Source: a virus
Strand: one strand, 5' to 3'
DNA: 37,097 nt
Virus record (IMG/VR): IMGVR_UViG_3300036046_000022
Span: 1 to 37,097 of that record
The position numbers were made by a program, and so were the translations under genes. Every line of letters begins with the position of its first letter. Within the stretch, counting starts at the first letter, position 1. This document shows positions 29,896 to 37,097 of this stretch, in pieces. The notes below the pieces were generated by a model that saw only the letters and a list, made by a program, of their open reading frames with translations, did no database searches and was not told the origin of the DNA.

Positions 29896-30393
29896 ATGCC
29901 AGTTCTGCAATCGTGGACGATCAACGGCGGGACCAACTTGGAGGGTGTGCAGCGGTCGATTGTGCGATCGATTCGGGTCGTGTTCGACACGCCCGTCCAT
30001 ATTGAGCCCGGCGGTGTCGCACTGCGGCTCGTCAATGAGGATCTCGGCGAGTTGCCGACGTTCGCGTTGGCAACGATCGATGGCGGCTTCACGTGGGATA
30101 TCACCTTCGAGGGGGCGAACACCGAGAATGCCAACGGGTTGATGACAGGGATCTACCGCGTCGTGCTCGACGGCACGAAGATCTTGCCGGCACTCGGCGC
30201 GTTCCACGTGTTGCCAGGCGACGGCAACGGCAACCGCACGGTGCAGAGCGTACCCGACGCCGCCGGCGTCGTTCTCAATTCCGAGCTCGGCCAGGCGGCC
30301 TTCAAGCCCTGGGCGGACTTCGACGCCGACGGCGTAATCACCGCCGCCGACGTCGAGAAGATCCGCGTCGGATCGAGCGTGCCGGCCTACTGA
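29896..30393 (+). CDS. Planctomycete surface-protein-like tail protein with dockerin-like repeat, 165 aa
   Basis: AAAGGAG upstream of ATG 29896. Residues 1-105 match the beta domain common in planctomycete surface proteins: VQRSIVRSIRVVFDTPVHIEPG, then GLMTGIYRVVLDGTKI. The C-terminus has a GDGNGNRTV loop and a second FDADGVITAADVEKIR loop, the paired D-x-D-G-x-(V/I)-x-x-x-D pattern of dockerin-type calcium-binding repeats that follow that domain. Lies among tail-tip genes, so it probably sits on the virion. The similarity to host surface modules suggests acquisition from the host (inference from remembered family patterns). Confidence 0.65.
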   Translation: MPVLQSWTINGGTNLEGVQRSIVRSIRVVFDTPVHIEPGGVALRLVNEDLGELPTFALATIDGGFTWDITFEGANTENANGLMTGIYRVVLDGTKILPALGAFHVLPGDGNGNRTVQSVPDAAGVVLNSELGQAAFKPWADFDADGVITAADVEKIRVGSSVPAY

Positions 30394-30404
30394 GGATTAG
30401 CGTG

Positions 30405-32675
30405 ATGACGATCCGCCACGGTACGGCGACCTGGCCCGGCGCGCTGTCGGTCGTGAGTTGCACCTACACGCTCTCGCACGGCATCTCGCCGGGCATCGCA
30501 ATCCTCAAAATTCACCCCCAAGGCGACTTCCCCGCCGGCGTCGGCACGCTCACGATTTCCGACGGCCTGGAGACGGTCGCAATCCCCGATTGCAAAATTG
30601 ATTCGATGCTGGTCGAGCAAGACGCCGATGGTTTTCTGTGGTCGTTCACGATCCTCGATCGCCGGTGGAAGTGGGCTTTCGGCGCGCTCAGCGGCTGCTT
30701 CAACCAACTGAACAACAACGGAAAATTGATCCCATGGACCATCCTCGGGCCGGACGTGGTCGCGCGCCGCTGTCTGGCGGCGATGGGCGAGGGCGGCGCC
30801 GAACTGATTGACCTCCCGGAGGAGATGCGGGCGGTCGACGGCATCCCCTGGTTTCCCGGAGTCCAGCCCGTGACGGGCACCAACCCGCCCGTCAACTGGG
30901 AGGCGATGAACCCAGCTCAGGCGCTCGCCCAGTGGGTCGAGCTGTTCGGCCGCCGCGTGATCTATCGGCTCACGACCAACCGAGTAATGATCTCGATCCC
31001 GGGGCGCATCGCCGCTCAGCTGCCCGACGGGTCGATCGCCCGCGAGTCGCCGACGATCAACAGCCCAGAGACGCCCGCTGGCGTCGCGGTGGTCGGGGCG
31101 TACACCCGATTTCAGGGCAAGTTCAACATGAACGAGGCCGTGGGCAAGGAATGGGACGGCCATTATGTGCCGATCGACGAGCTCAGCTACGCGCCCCTGA
31201 TCAATGGCGCGGTTCAGATCAACACCGCGACCGCGACCTGCGACGGCGGCAGCAACATCTTTCAAGTTTTCATCGGCGATGCCGACGAGACGGCGACGTC
31301 TGGGACCCTGTTCGAGGTCACGACGAATTCGGCGGCGACCGCCGTCGCCACGCTCGCCGCCGCGATCAACGCCAGCCAGGACCCCAAGGTCAAGAACAAG
31401 GTCGCCGCCGTCGACGTCGGCGGCGGAGTCTTGCGTGTGAGCGGCCTTGCGGTCGGAGTCCCGTTCGGGTTTTTCGCCAAACTTTCCGGCGGCGTCGTCG
31501 GCAACGCCGATTTTCTGCCCGAGTTGGTGCAGGCCGCGAGGCGAGTAATGCCGGGATGGGAGTTCTCGCAGCCGCCGGAGTTCCCCGGCGTCCGCGAGAC
31601 AAACCGATTGACGCTCGAGGAGGCTCGCGCCCTCGCGCGGGAGTCGGTGTTCCGCTGCTACCGGCTCGTGCCGCGCGACCCGGCCACGGGGCGAAACGCC
31701 CTGATCGTTCCAGGGTTCGGGCCGGTGCGCCGGCGTCACCAGATAGTTCTGCTGCCGACAATGGTCGAGCAAGTTGTCCCAATCGCGCTGGATCAGAACC
31801 TCGTCAACCCGAACCTCGGCGGGCTACAGAACGCCGGCAATGCGGCCGCGATCGAAAACTTTTACAACGGATTCTCGCGCGACAAACCCGCGCAGTTTTT
31901 CGGTTCGGCGTCGCTCGAGGTCCTGCGCGACAACGGCCATCTGTGGTGGGCCCCGCACGCCGCGCAGCTTGCCGCGCCGATGGCAACCGGCAACTCGCAG
32001 CGGACCGACCGAATCTATGTGCCGTTCGAAATCATTCCCGACGAGCAGATCGTGAAGTTTTCAGTGCCGGTCTACAGGCTCACGGGCAACCAGCAATCGG
32101 GGTTGCGCGTCGCGCCGATCGGAAACCCGGTGATCGAGACCGCGTGCTACGTGCGCACGTCGCATCACGCCCTCGCCCGGTCGTCGTGGTCCCGGCCGAT
32201 GCCAAACAGGGGCGCGGCCGACACGATTTACGACGGCCCCGACGCAAATTGGAACCGCTACCACAACCATGCCGTCAAAATGTGCGATGACATTCAGGAG
32301 GAGTTCTTCGGAGTCTATTCGGCCGCCCTGGTGCTGCTCAAGTCGCAGCGCGTCGACCAGGACGCGCTGGCGCGGGCTAACCATTATCTCGACACGATGA
32401 CGGTGCAGTACCTCTACGAACGCGGCCTGACTCGCGAGTACAACGGCATCAAGTTCATCGATTGCGACGGCGGCATTCAACAGGTCACGTGGGAGGTCGG
32501 GCCCAACGGCGCCTCGACCGTCGCCTCGCAAAACACCGAGCACTCGGTCTACATCCCGCCGTACCCGGCACGGCGGCGAAAGGAATTCCTTGCCGCCGCC
32601 AACCAGGACGCGATCGCCGCGGCGGTGAATCCCCAACGACTTGGCCGTGCTCTCGTCGACCCAGGGAGATATTGA
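30405..32675 (+). CDS. Large tail hub-like protein, 756 aa
   Basis: ATG 30405 follows GAGG by 9 bases; a GTG at 30402 is possible. The N-terminal 100 residues are beta with GALSVVSCTYTLSHGISPGIA. The next part has WAFGALSGCFNQLNNNGKLI and NPAQALAQWVELFGRRVIYR, as in baseplate or tip hub proteins. An inserted beta domain near 270-360 resembles one in the 494-aa fibre-like protein. A C-terminal Tyr-rich domain ends in SVYIPPYPARRRKEF. As the largest tip gene, it is likely the central tail protein that contacts tape measure and membrane. Confidence 0.55.
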   Translation: MTIRHGTATWPGALSVVSCTYTLSHGISPGIAILKIHPQGDFPAGVGTLTISDGLETVAIPDCKIDSMLVEQDADGFLWSFTILDRRWKWAFGALSGCFNQLNNNGKLIPWTILGPDVVARRCLAAMGEGGAELIDLPEEMRAVDGIPWFPGVQPVTGTNPPVNWEAMNPAQALAQWVELFGRRVIYRLTTNRVMISIPGRIAAQLPDGSIARESPTINSPETPAGVAVVGAYTRFQGKFNMNEAVGKEWDGHYVPIDELSYAPLINGAVQINTATATCDGGSNIFQVFIGDADETATSGTLFEVTTNSAATAVATLAAAINASQDPKVKNKVAAVDVGGGVLRVSGLAVGVPFGFFAKLSGGVVGNADFLPELVQAARRVMPGWEFSQPPEFPGVRETNRLTLEEARALARESVFRCYRLVPRDPATGRNALIVPGFGPVRRRHQIVLLPTMVEQVVPIALDQNLVNPNLGGLQNAGNAAAIENFYNGFSRDKPAQFFGSASLEVLRDNGHLWWAPHAAQLAAPMATGNSQRTDRIYVPFEIIPDEQIVKFSVPVYRLTGNQQSGLRVAPIGNPVIETACYVRTSHHALARSSWSRPMPNRGAADTIYDGPDANWNRYHNHAVKMCDDIQEEFFGVYSAALVLLKSQRVDQDALARANHYLDTMTVQYLYERGLTREYNGIKFIDCDGGIQQVTWEVGPNGASTVASQNTEHSVYIPPYPARRRKEFLAAANQDAIAAAVNPQRLGRALVDPGRY

Positions 32676-33727
32676 TGGCGTGGATCAAGGTTCGGAATAC
32701 CGATGCCGGCGTGGCGCCGCCCTACGCCGTACTCGAGGCTCAAGCTCTCGACGGCTACACGGGCCTTTTGGACGTCGGCAAGCCGACGTCTGGCTCGGGC
32801 ATCGTGCTGTTTAACAACGGCCAGCCGATCGGCCCGGGCGAGTACGGGCAGGCGACGACAACGCTCCCGGCGATTGCGGCGTATCACCCGACCAACGGCG
32901 CCGCCCCCGCTCACGGCGAACGCTGGGGCGCGAAGAATGGAACGTGGTATTTACGCAAAAATCGGCTCGGCTTTCGCGTCATCGGCGCGGGCGCTGACGG
33001 CGCGTGCAACGTTGTCGCGGACCCGCCGGCGAAGTCGCTCTACACCTGGACATCGGTGAAAAACAGCGACTACACGGCGAACGTCTGGGAGGCGATTCCA
33101 GTCGATACTTCGGACGGGTCGGCGCCGTTTACAATCACCCTCCCCGAAGAGCACGAGATCAACGACCGGGTACTCGTGGAGTTACTATTCGATGTCGATC
33201 CGACGCTGCCAAATGTCAATGTGACAGGCGTCGGTGCAGACAAAATCGACAGGAGCGGCAGCCCGGCGGCTTACTGGGGTGCAGGTTACGTCGAGTTCAT
33301 TTGGTCTGGGGATGACGATGTCGGCTGGGCGTCGTCGCGGATTCAGTTCAACCCGCCCAAAAGCGACTACACCTGGACATCGGTACAAACCAGCAACTAC
33401 ACGGCGAACGTATGGGAGGCGATTCCGGCGCGGCCGTCGAGCGGGAGCAGCCTCACCATAACTCTCCCGGCCTGGGCGGACTGCGAGGTCAACGACCGCG
33501 TGCTCGTGGCCGTGTTTTCCGATTACACACTCGGCACGTATGTCGAAGTCCTTCCGGACGGGACCGATAACATCAACGGCGTCAATCGGCTCTACACTGA
33601 ACTATGCGACTCGGGCATCGGCGGAAGAAGCGTCGTCGGTACCTCGGTGGGAGGATACTGGGAGTTCATCCGCTCGGCGGAGGAAACGTTCGGTTGGGTC
33701 TGCTCGCGGCATCTGATTGACACGTGA
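32675..33727 (+). CDS. Tail protein with tandem duplicated domain, 350 aa
   Basis: ATG overlaps the previous stop (TGATG). After a first beta domain (residues 1-120), two copies of a roughly 110-residue domain follow, at about 123-230 and 232-345, both starting with YTWTSV, then YTANVWEAIP, then NDRVLV, and ending in WASSR/WVCSR. DNA identity between copies is highest at the starts (33041 and 33368 share a 17-base stretch). Likely a tail tip or fibre component. No enzyme motif seen. Confidence 0.6.
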   Translation: MAWIKVRNTDAGVAPPYAVLEAQALDGYTGLLDVGKPTSGSGIVLFNNGQPIGPGEYGQATTTLPAIAAYHPTNGAAPAHGERWGAKNGTWYLRKNRLGFRVIGAGADGACNVVADPPAKSLYTWTSVKNSDYTANVWEAIPVDTSDGSAPFTITLPEEHEINDRVLVELLFDVDPTLPNVNVTGVGADKIDRSGSPAAYWGAGYVEFIWSGDDDVGWASSRIQFNPPKSDYTWTSVQTSNYTANVWEAIPARPSSGSSLTITLPAWADCEVNDRVLVAVFSDYTLGTYVEVLPDGTDNINGVNRLYTELCDSGIGGRSVVGTSVGGYWEFIRSAEETFGWVCSRHLIDT

Positions 33728-33773
33728 GCAAGGCGGCGCCGGTGGTCTCGATTCCAGGTCAGATCATCGAGCG

Positions 33774-33813
33774 GCGCGCGTTATGCGTCCAATGGTCAAT
33801 CGTTTACCATCGG
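33774..33813 (+). promoter_or_regulatory. Bipartite late motif, copy 3 (before holin)
   Basis: GCGCGCG (33774-33780), TTATGC (33781-33786), 17 bases, TTACCATCGG (33804-33813). It matches the portal and scaffold gaps less exactly but with the same parts in the same order, followed by GGAGGG (33823-33828) and the holin ATG. Weakest of the three. Confidence 0.35.
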
Positions 33814-33833
33814 CGTCATTCTGGAGGGCGACA

Positions 33834-34301
33834 ATGAGTGCCGATTCGATTGTCCGCGATGGCGAGGCCCACCCCCAGAAACCTCGCGCCGCCGGCGTCG
33901 CGGAGGCGGCCGAGCTGGTCGAGATCGTCGGTCGCGGCTCGCAGATACTCTCCGATTACGGCCCAGCCGCCGTCATCATCTGCGTGTTCCTCGTTGTTTT
34001 CGTCGCGACGCTGTGGGTTGTCCGCTCCGACTTCGTCGCCGCGGACAAGGCCCGGACCGACACCTACGAGCGGGTTGCCAGGGTCCAGGCCGAGGCCGAC
34101 GAGCGCAAGCACAAGCTGACTATTGAGACATTCTCGCGCATGCACGCGGACCACCGGGACGACGCGAAAGACGAGCGTACCGGTCAGCGCGAGCGCGACG
34201 GCAAGATGTGGCAGGGGATCCGAGACCTTCGCGACGCCGCCCTCGAGCAAACCCAGGCGGTCAAAGATCTGACCGCGGAGATCCGCAAGAATCTGAAGTG
34301 A
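33834..34301 (+). CDS. Holin-like protein with one membrane segment, 155 aa
   Basis: GGAGGG 5 bases before ATG 33834. Residues 44-64 form one strong membrane helix (GPAAVIICVFLVVFVATLWVV); the remainder is a highly charged coiled-coil region (RVQAEADERKHKLTIETFSR and RDLRDAALEQTQAVKDLTAE). A single helix, small size and start of the lysis-side gene group suggest a holin or a membrane-anchored spanin-like protein. Which one cannot be said. Confidence 0.55.
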   Translation: MSADSIVRDGEAHPQKPRAAGVAEAAELVEIVGRGSQILSDYGPAAVIICVFLVVFVATLWVVRSDFVAADKARTDTYERVARVQAEADERKHKLTIETFSRMHADHRDDAKDERTGQRERDGKMWQGIRDLRDAALEQTQAVKDLTAEIRKNLK

Positions 34302-34326
34302 TCGCCACCAACCCGAGGAGGCCCCG

Positions 34327-35016
34327 GTGCGACCCGCCGTCCTGCTGCTGCTGCTGACCGTGGCGCCCGCGTCGTCCGCTCAATCCGTCACCCTCCCGGT
34401 CGAGGTGAGGGGAGCGCCGGGCACCTGGATCATCATCGCCCCATCGGCCATCGACGGCGGCGTGCCGCGTTGGCGAATCGATCCCGCCCTTCAAGAGGTG
34501 CGACTCGATCTGTTGCTGCCGCCCGAGTTGATCGCTCAGCTCAAGGGCAAGGTCGTCACCGGCCCGGCCGGCGTCTACAAGGTCGAAGCCTGGAATGCCA
34601 AGGGCGACGTCGCCAGCGATCTGGCGGTCTGCTGGATCACGATCGGCGACGGCAAGCCTACGCCGCCGCCGATCCCGATTCCCGATCCCAAGCCCGAGCC
34701 CACGCCGCCCCCGACGCCGGCGAAGCTGACGGCGATCGTGCTCGAGGAGTCGGCGCAGCGCACCGCCGGCGTGGCCGCGATCGTCGGCTCGAAGGCCCTG
34801 CGCGATCAGCTCGCCGGCAAAGGTCATCAGATGCGTGTGTACGACAAGGACGTCGGCACCGGTCGCGACCTGCTCCCGAAGGTTGTCGCCGCCAAGATCG
34901 AGCTGCCGGCGCTCGTGCTGGCCGAGACGTCGTCCGGCCGGATCCGCCAAATCCTTCCCCTGCCGACGACCGTCGACGCGGTCGTCGCCGCGACTCTGAA
35001 AGCGAGCGGTGAATAG
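34327..35016 (+). CDS. Exported protein with Pro-rich linker, 229 aa
   Basis: GTG start with GAGGAGG upstream. Residues 1-18 are a signal peptide with LLLLL core and likely cleavage after SSA. Domain 1 (19-108) is beta-rich (PVEVRGAPGTWIIIAPSAIDG). A Pro-rich spacer (PTPPPIPIPDPKPEPTPPP, 111-129) follows, then a C-terminal domain with EESAQRTAGVAAIVGSKALRD and VLAETSSGRI. The layout is typical of exported planctomycete proteins. It lies between holin and cysteine protease; a partner or envelope-binding role is possible. Function unknown. Confidence 0.6.
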   Translation: MRPAVLLLLLTVAPASSAQSVTLPVEVRGAPGTWIIIAPSAIDGGVPRWRIDPALQEVRLDLLLPPELIAQLKGKVVTGPAGVYKVEAWNAKGDVASDLAVCWITIGDGKPTPPPIPIPDPKPEPTPPPTPAKLTAIVLEESAQRTAGVAAIVGSKALRDQLAGKGHQMRVYDKDVGTGRDLLPKVVAAKIELPALVLAETSSGRIRQILPLPTTVDAVVAATLKASGE

Positions 35017-35850
35017 ATGCGATTGCATTTCGACCCGGCGACGGGGACCGACTTTTTCTCGGACGATCAGGGGGCCGAGTATCGCACGGGTCTCATGCCC
35101 GGGGCTCCCGCGGCGGACGCCCCGCTCGCGGCGTCGCTCGGCTTTCCCCTGATCCCGCGCAGCGACATCCGTGACATCAATCTGTGGGAGCTCGACCCGC
35201 AGGTTTGGAATCAGAACCCGTACAACTCGTGCGCCGGTCATGGCGCCGTCGCCGCCGTCTCGTTGGCGTACCACCTCGGCGGCGCCAAGTCGCTGCGCCT
35301 GTCGCCGACCTACGTCTACGGCAACATCATCGCCGACAAGAACCGCGGCGACAACGGGGCTCGTCTCGACGAGACGCTCCGCGAGGTGACCGAGCGCGGC
35401 GTCTGCTCCGAGAACCTCGTCGGCCGCGGACAGATTTATCGCCGCTCCTGGGCCAACCGCGCCGCCGCCGACAAGGAAGCCGAACTGTACAAGGTCGCCG
35501 AGTGGCTGCTCGTCAAAACGTTCGACGAGATGCTGACGCTCATCTCGCTCGCCTTCCCGATCTCGTTCGGCATTTCGCTGGGTCAGAGGTTTTCGCCCGG
35601 CCCGGGCGGCGTCATTCCAGATCGGTCCGGCGGCGGCGGCGGGCACGCCATGGCCGCGGCGGCGATCCGGCGCATTGGCGGTCGGCTCTACGTCGGTTCC
35701 AAAAACTCCTGGGGCCCGGACTGGGCCGACGGGGGCTACTGCTGGATGCCCGAAAGCTACTTCACCGCGGGCGACATGAACGCCTACGGCGGAGTCTGGG
35801 TGCCGCTGGTCGTGACGACCGACCCGAAGAGCGATCCGACGATTTCTTGA
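35017..35850 (+). CDS. Papain-like (C1A) cysteine protease, 277 aa
   Basis: Gln66 and Cys72 lie in WNQNPYNSCAGHGAVAAVSLAY, matching the papain Q...C helix start; His210 lies in GGGGGHAMAAAA, and Asn230 in YVGSKNSWGPDWADGGYCW, the classic N-S-W-G-xx-W-xxxG-Y block. All catalytic positions are present. ATG follows the preceding stop directly. No signal peptide is visible. It sits in the lysis region after holin and exported protein, where an endolysin is expected. It might cleave host envelope protein, process virion proteins or act as a moron. A role as lysis enzyme is an inference. Confidence 0.85.
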   Translation: MRLHFDPATGTDFFSDDQGAEYRTGLMPGAPAADAPLAASLGFPLIPRSDIRDINLWELDPQVWNQNPYNSCAGHGAVAAVSLAYHLGGAKSLRLSPTYVYGNIIADKNRGDNGARLDETLREVTERGVCSENLVGRGQIYRRSWANRAAADKEAELYKVAEWLLVKTFDEMLTLISLAFPISFGISLGQRFSPGPGGVIPDRSGGGGGHAMAAAAIRRIGGRLYVGSKNSWGPDWADGGYCWMPESYFTAGDMNAYGGVWVPLVVTTDPKSDPTIS

Positions 35851-35863
35851 TTGGAGCCCTTTC

Positions 35864-35914
35864 GTGAGCGAGCTGCGCGTCGAATTCGCGCTGCCCGACG
35901 ATCGAAGCAAGTGA
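35864..35914 (+). CDS. Possible leader peptide, 16 aa
   Basis: GTG at 35864 with GGAG 8 bases upstream opens 16 codons (SELRVEFALPDDRSK), ending 28 bases before the next gene. It could be a short regulatory leader, or the remains of a broken gene. Confidence 0.25.
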   Translation: MSELRVEFALPDDRSK

Positions 35915-35941
35915 CCGTTTCGTTCCACTTTGGAGAACCTC

Positions 35942-36280
35942 ATGCTTTGGACTCAGTTCCCCGACGAACTCGACAAGTCCGCGTTGATGCTGGTGCTCGA
36001 CGCGTATCGCGGCAAACCGATCGAGCGCGACGCCGCCGCGCTCGCGGCGTTCAACGTCGCCGGCTTTATCTACGGCAAAGGCTTCGCCCTCCCGCTCGCC
36101 GGCGACGGGCCGGGCCTGCCCACTCCGCCGACCGACGAGGACGTCGACGCCGCGTTCGCCGCGGCGAGCGCCTGGCTCGGGCCGGCCATGACCGCCGCCG
36201 GCGAGAAAGCGAACGCGGTCCCGTGGGGGTTGGTGTTCACGATCGCGATCAAAGTCATCGGGTTGTTTCGCGGCCTATGA
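35942..36280 (+). CDS. Small membrane-tail protein, 112 aa
   Basis: ATG 35942 after GGAG at spacing 6; an in-frame TTG at 35930 overlaps that site. Helical with a polar middle containing PPTDEDVDAAFAAASAWLG, and a C-terminal hydrophobic stretch (WGLVFTIAIKVIGLFRGL), possibly a membrane anchor. Its stop overlaps the next start (ATGA). No family known; it might be a second holin-like or antiholin factor. Confidence 0.5.
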   Translation: MLWTQFPDELDKSALMLVLDAYRGKPIERDAAALAAFNVAGFIYGKGFALPLAGDGPGLPTPPTDEDVDAAFAAASAWLGPAMTAAGEKANAVPWGLVFTIAIKVIGLFRGL

Positions 36281-36624
36281 GCGCGCTCGCCGCCCTGGCT
36301 CTGTTCGCCGTCTGGCCGCTCGAAAATTATCATGACGCCCGCTACGTCGCGATCGGCTCAGGGCAGCCGCTCGTCGTCGGCGTCCGGTGCGACCCGCCGC
36401 GGGGGCCGTGGCTGACCGTCCGCGTCGACGAATGGCCCTGGGGCCGGCAGCAGTCGTTTGTGGTCGTCTCCACGCCGATGGCTGGCGAGTTGTACCACCG
36501 AAGCGATCTGCCGGCGGCGGCGTCGACGGATGACGTGACGAGATTGATCTCGCCGCCGCCGGCCGGCCCGAGATTTCCGGGCGGGCCGAGTTGCGTCGGC
36601 CCGATTTGTCCGATCAGACGCTAG
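36277..36624 (+). CDS. Exported small protein, 115 aa
   Basis: ATGA overlap with the previous gene. An N-terminal hydrophobic stretch (SALAALALFAVWPL) looks like an uncleaved signal or short anchor. The middle (QPLVVGVRCDPPRGPWLTVRV) is beta-rich. It ends in a Pro/Gly tail with two cysteines (GPSCVGPICPIRR), similar in style to planctomycete exported peptides. Last gene of the rightward run before the junction region. Function unknown. Confidence 0.5.
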   Translation: MSALAALALFAVWPLENYHDARYVAIGSGQPLVVGVRCDPPRGPWLTVRVDEWPWGRQQSFVVVSTPMAGELYHRSDLPAAASTDDVTRLISPPPAGPRFPGGPSCVGPICPIRR

Positions 36625-36689
36625 GGGTTGCATTCGCCGTTGAAGGGCGAAGCCGCCGTCCCTCGCCGCCCGCGATCGGCGACCCCTAG
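36621..36689. repeat. 8-bp inverted repeat after the last late gene
   Basis: CTAGGGGT (36621-36628) and ACCCCTAG (36682-36689), about 53 bases apart; the left arm overlaps the stop codon of the 115-aa gene. The region between is GC-rich with no gene. It could fold into a transcript-ending structure, but the loop is long. Confidence 0.4.
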
Positions 36690-36808
36690 GACGACCGAGG
36701 CGGTCGCGGGCAGGCCGATAACAAGGCCATGGCTCCTTGCCGTTCGCCGGAAGCCGAGCGCATGACAACGGCGGCAGCTTCCAATTTTCCACCTTCAAGG
36801 AGTGTTTC

Positions 36809-37097
36809 ATGCGCTTCAGGACGTCCACCGCCATCGCTTTGACAGCGATCGTCGCCTTCGCGGCGGCCGCCGAGCTGCACGCCGGCGACTGCCCCGGCGG
36901 TCAATGCCCAGCGCCCCGAACGGTCGCCATGCCCCGCACCCCGGCCGCCAGCCCGGCCATTGCCGCGCTCCCGTGCGCGGCGGCCCCGCCGCCGCCGCAC
37001 GCATCGTTCTTCCAAACGATCGAGCCTCCGGCCGTCCACCACGCGCCCAGGTCGGGCGTGCCGCGACTTCTCGGTCGGGCCCGCCTCGGCCGCCGAA
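36809..37097 (+). CDS. Small secreted protein, completed across the contig join (99 aa)
   Basis: ATG at 36809 with AAGGAG 8 bases upstream. The first 26 residues are a signal peptide (RFRTSTAIALTAIVAFAAAA, cleavage likely after LHA). The mature part begins GDCPGGQCPAP, a Cys pair common in planctomycete exported proteins, then becomes Pro/Ala-rich and basic. The frame is open to 37097. If the ends are joined through the 126-bp repeat, three more codons (Ile-Cys-Arg, from 135) and a TGA at 143-145 follow, directly before the terminator at 150. This supports circularity. Its role is unknown. Confidence 0.65.
   Translation, partial: MRFRTSTAIALTAIVAFAAAAELHAGDCPGGQCPAPRTVAMPRTPAASPAIAALPCAAAPPPPHASFFQTIEPPAVHHAPRSGVPRLLGRARLGRR
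36972..37097 (+). repeat. Terminal direct repeat, right copy (126 bp)
   Basis: Identical to 9-134. Base 36971 is C where base 8 is G, so identity ends exactly there. The repeat includes the middle and end of the secreted-protein gene. Confidence 0.85.

Noticed and set aside
1-37097. CRISPR array or transposase
   Set aside because: No regularly spaced direct repeats and no DDE or serine-recombinase motif seen on either strand.

Overview
The window looks like an almost complete temperate tailed-phage genome of HK97/siphovirus type, about 37 kb and GC-rich, with signs of a Planctomycetota host. The two ends share a 126-bp direct repeat (9-134 = 36972-37097). Joining 37097 to 135 completes a small secreted-protein gene that stops at 145, directly before a strong terminator hairpin, so the molecule is best read as a circle of about 36,963 bp. 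Host clues are inferred from sequence style: a phage CsrA homologue, a small exported protein with a CPGGQC motif, and a tail-region protein built like planctomycete surface proteins (beta domain followed by a dockerin-like Ca-binding repeat).

Layout. (1) 1-2700: lysogeny/integration block, mostly leftward: a zinc-ribbon membrane protein, a small HTH protein, an attP segment carrying the 3' part of a tRNA-Val(GAC), and a tyrosine integrase. (2) 2700-8260: rightward early genes: CsrA-like regulator, several small unknown proteins, an HD-domain phosphohydrolase, a winged-helix replication-initiator-like protein with a candidate origin (50-bp perfect palindrome, AACATC repeats) inside its gene, a ParB-like protein whose nuclease domain is frame-disrupted, and small zinc-binding proteins. 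(3) 8290-19450: packaging and head: P27-type small terminase, large terminase, portal, a 1000-residue prohead protease polyprotein ending in a GNAT-like domain, an acidic scaffold-like protein, major capsid protein and a probable decoration protein. Two leftward genes (15851-16805) with their own sigma70-type promoter and operator palindrome interrupt this block like a moron. (4) 19590-24290: a GT-A-type glycosyltransferase, connector and completion proteins, tail tube, and two overlapping tail-assembly chaperone frames joined by a canonical A AAA AAC -1 slippery site. (5) 24270-33730: tape measure, distal tail proteins, repetitive fibre-like proteins, the surface-protein-like protein, a large hub-like protein, and a protein with a tandem domain duplication. 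(6) 33830-end: probable holin, an exported proline-linker protein, a papain-like cysteine protease with a complete Cys/His/Asn set, small membrane or exported proteins, and the wrap-around secreted protein.

How it fits together. Terminase, portal, protease, scaffold and capsid build and fill the head; connectors, tube, chaperones, tape measure and tip proteins make a long non-contractile tail (the tape measure suggests roughly 85-90 nm). Integrase with attP gives lysogeny in a host tRNA-Val gene. The lysis region has a holin-like protein but no recognisable peptidoglycan endolysin; the cysteine protease occupies the expected place. Three intergenic gaps before late gene blocks share a bipartite motif (GCGCGC-TT... 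spacer ...TATCATCG-like) that may be a phage-specific late control element.
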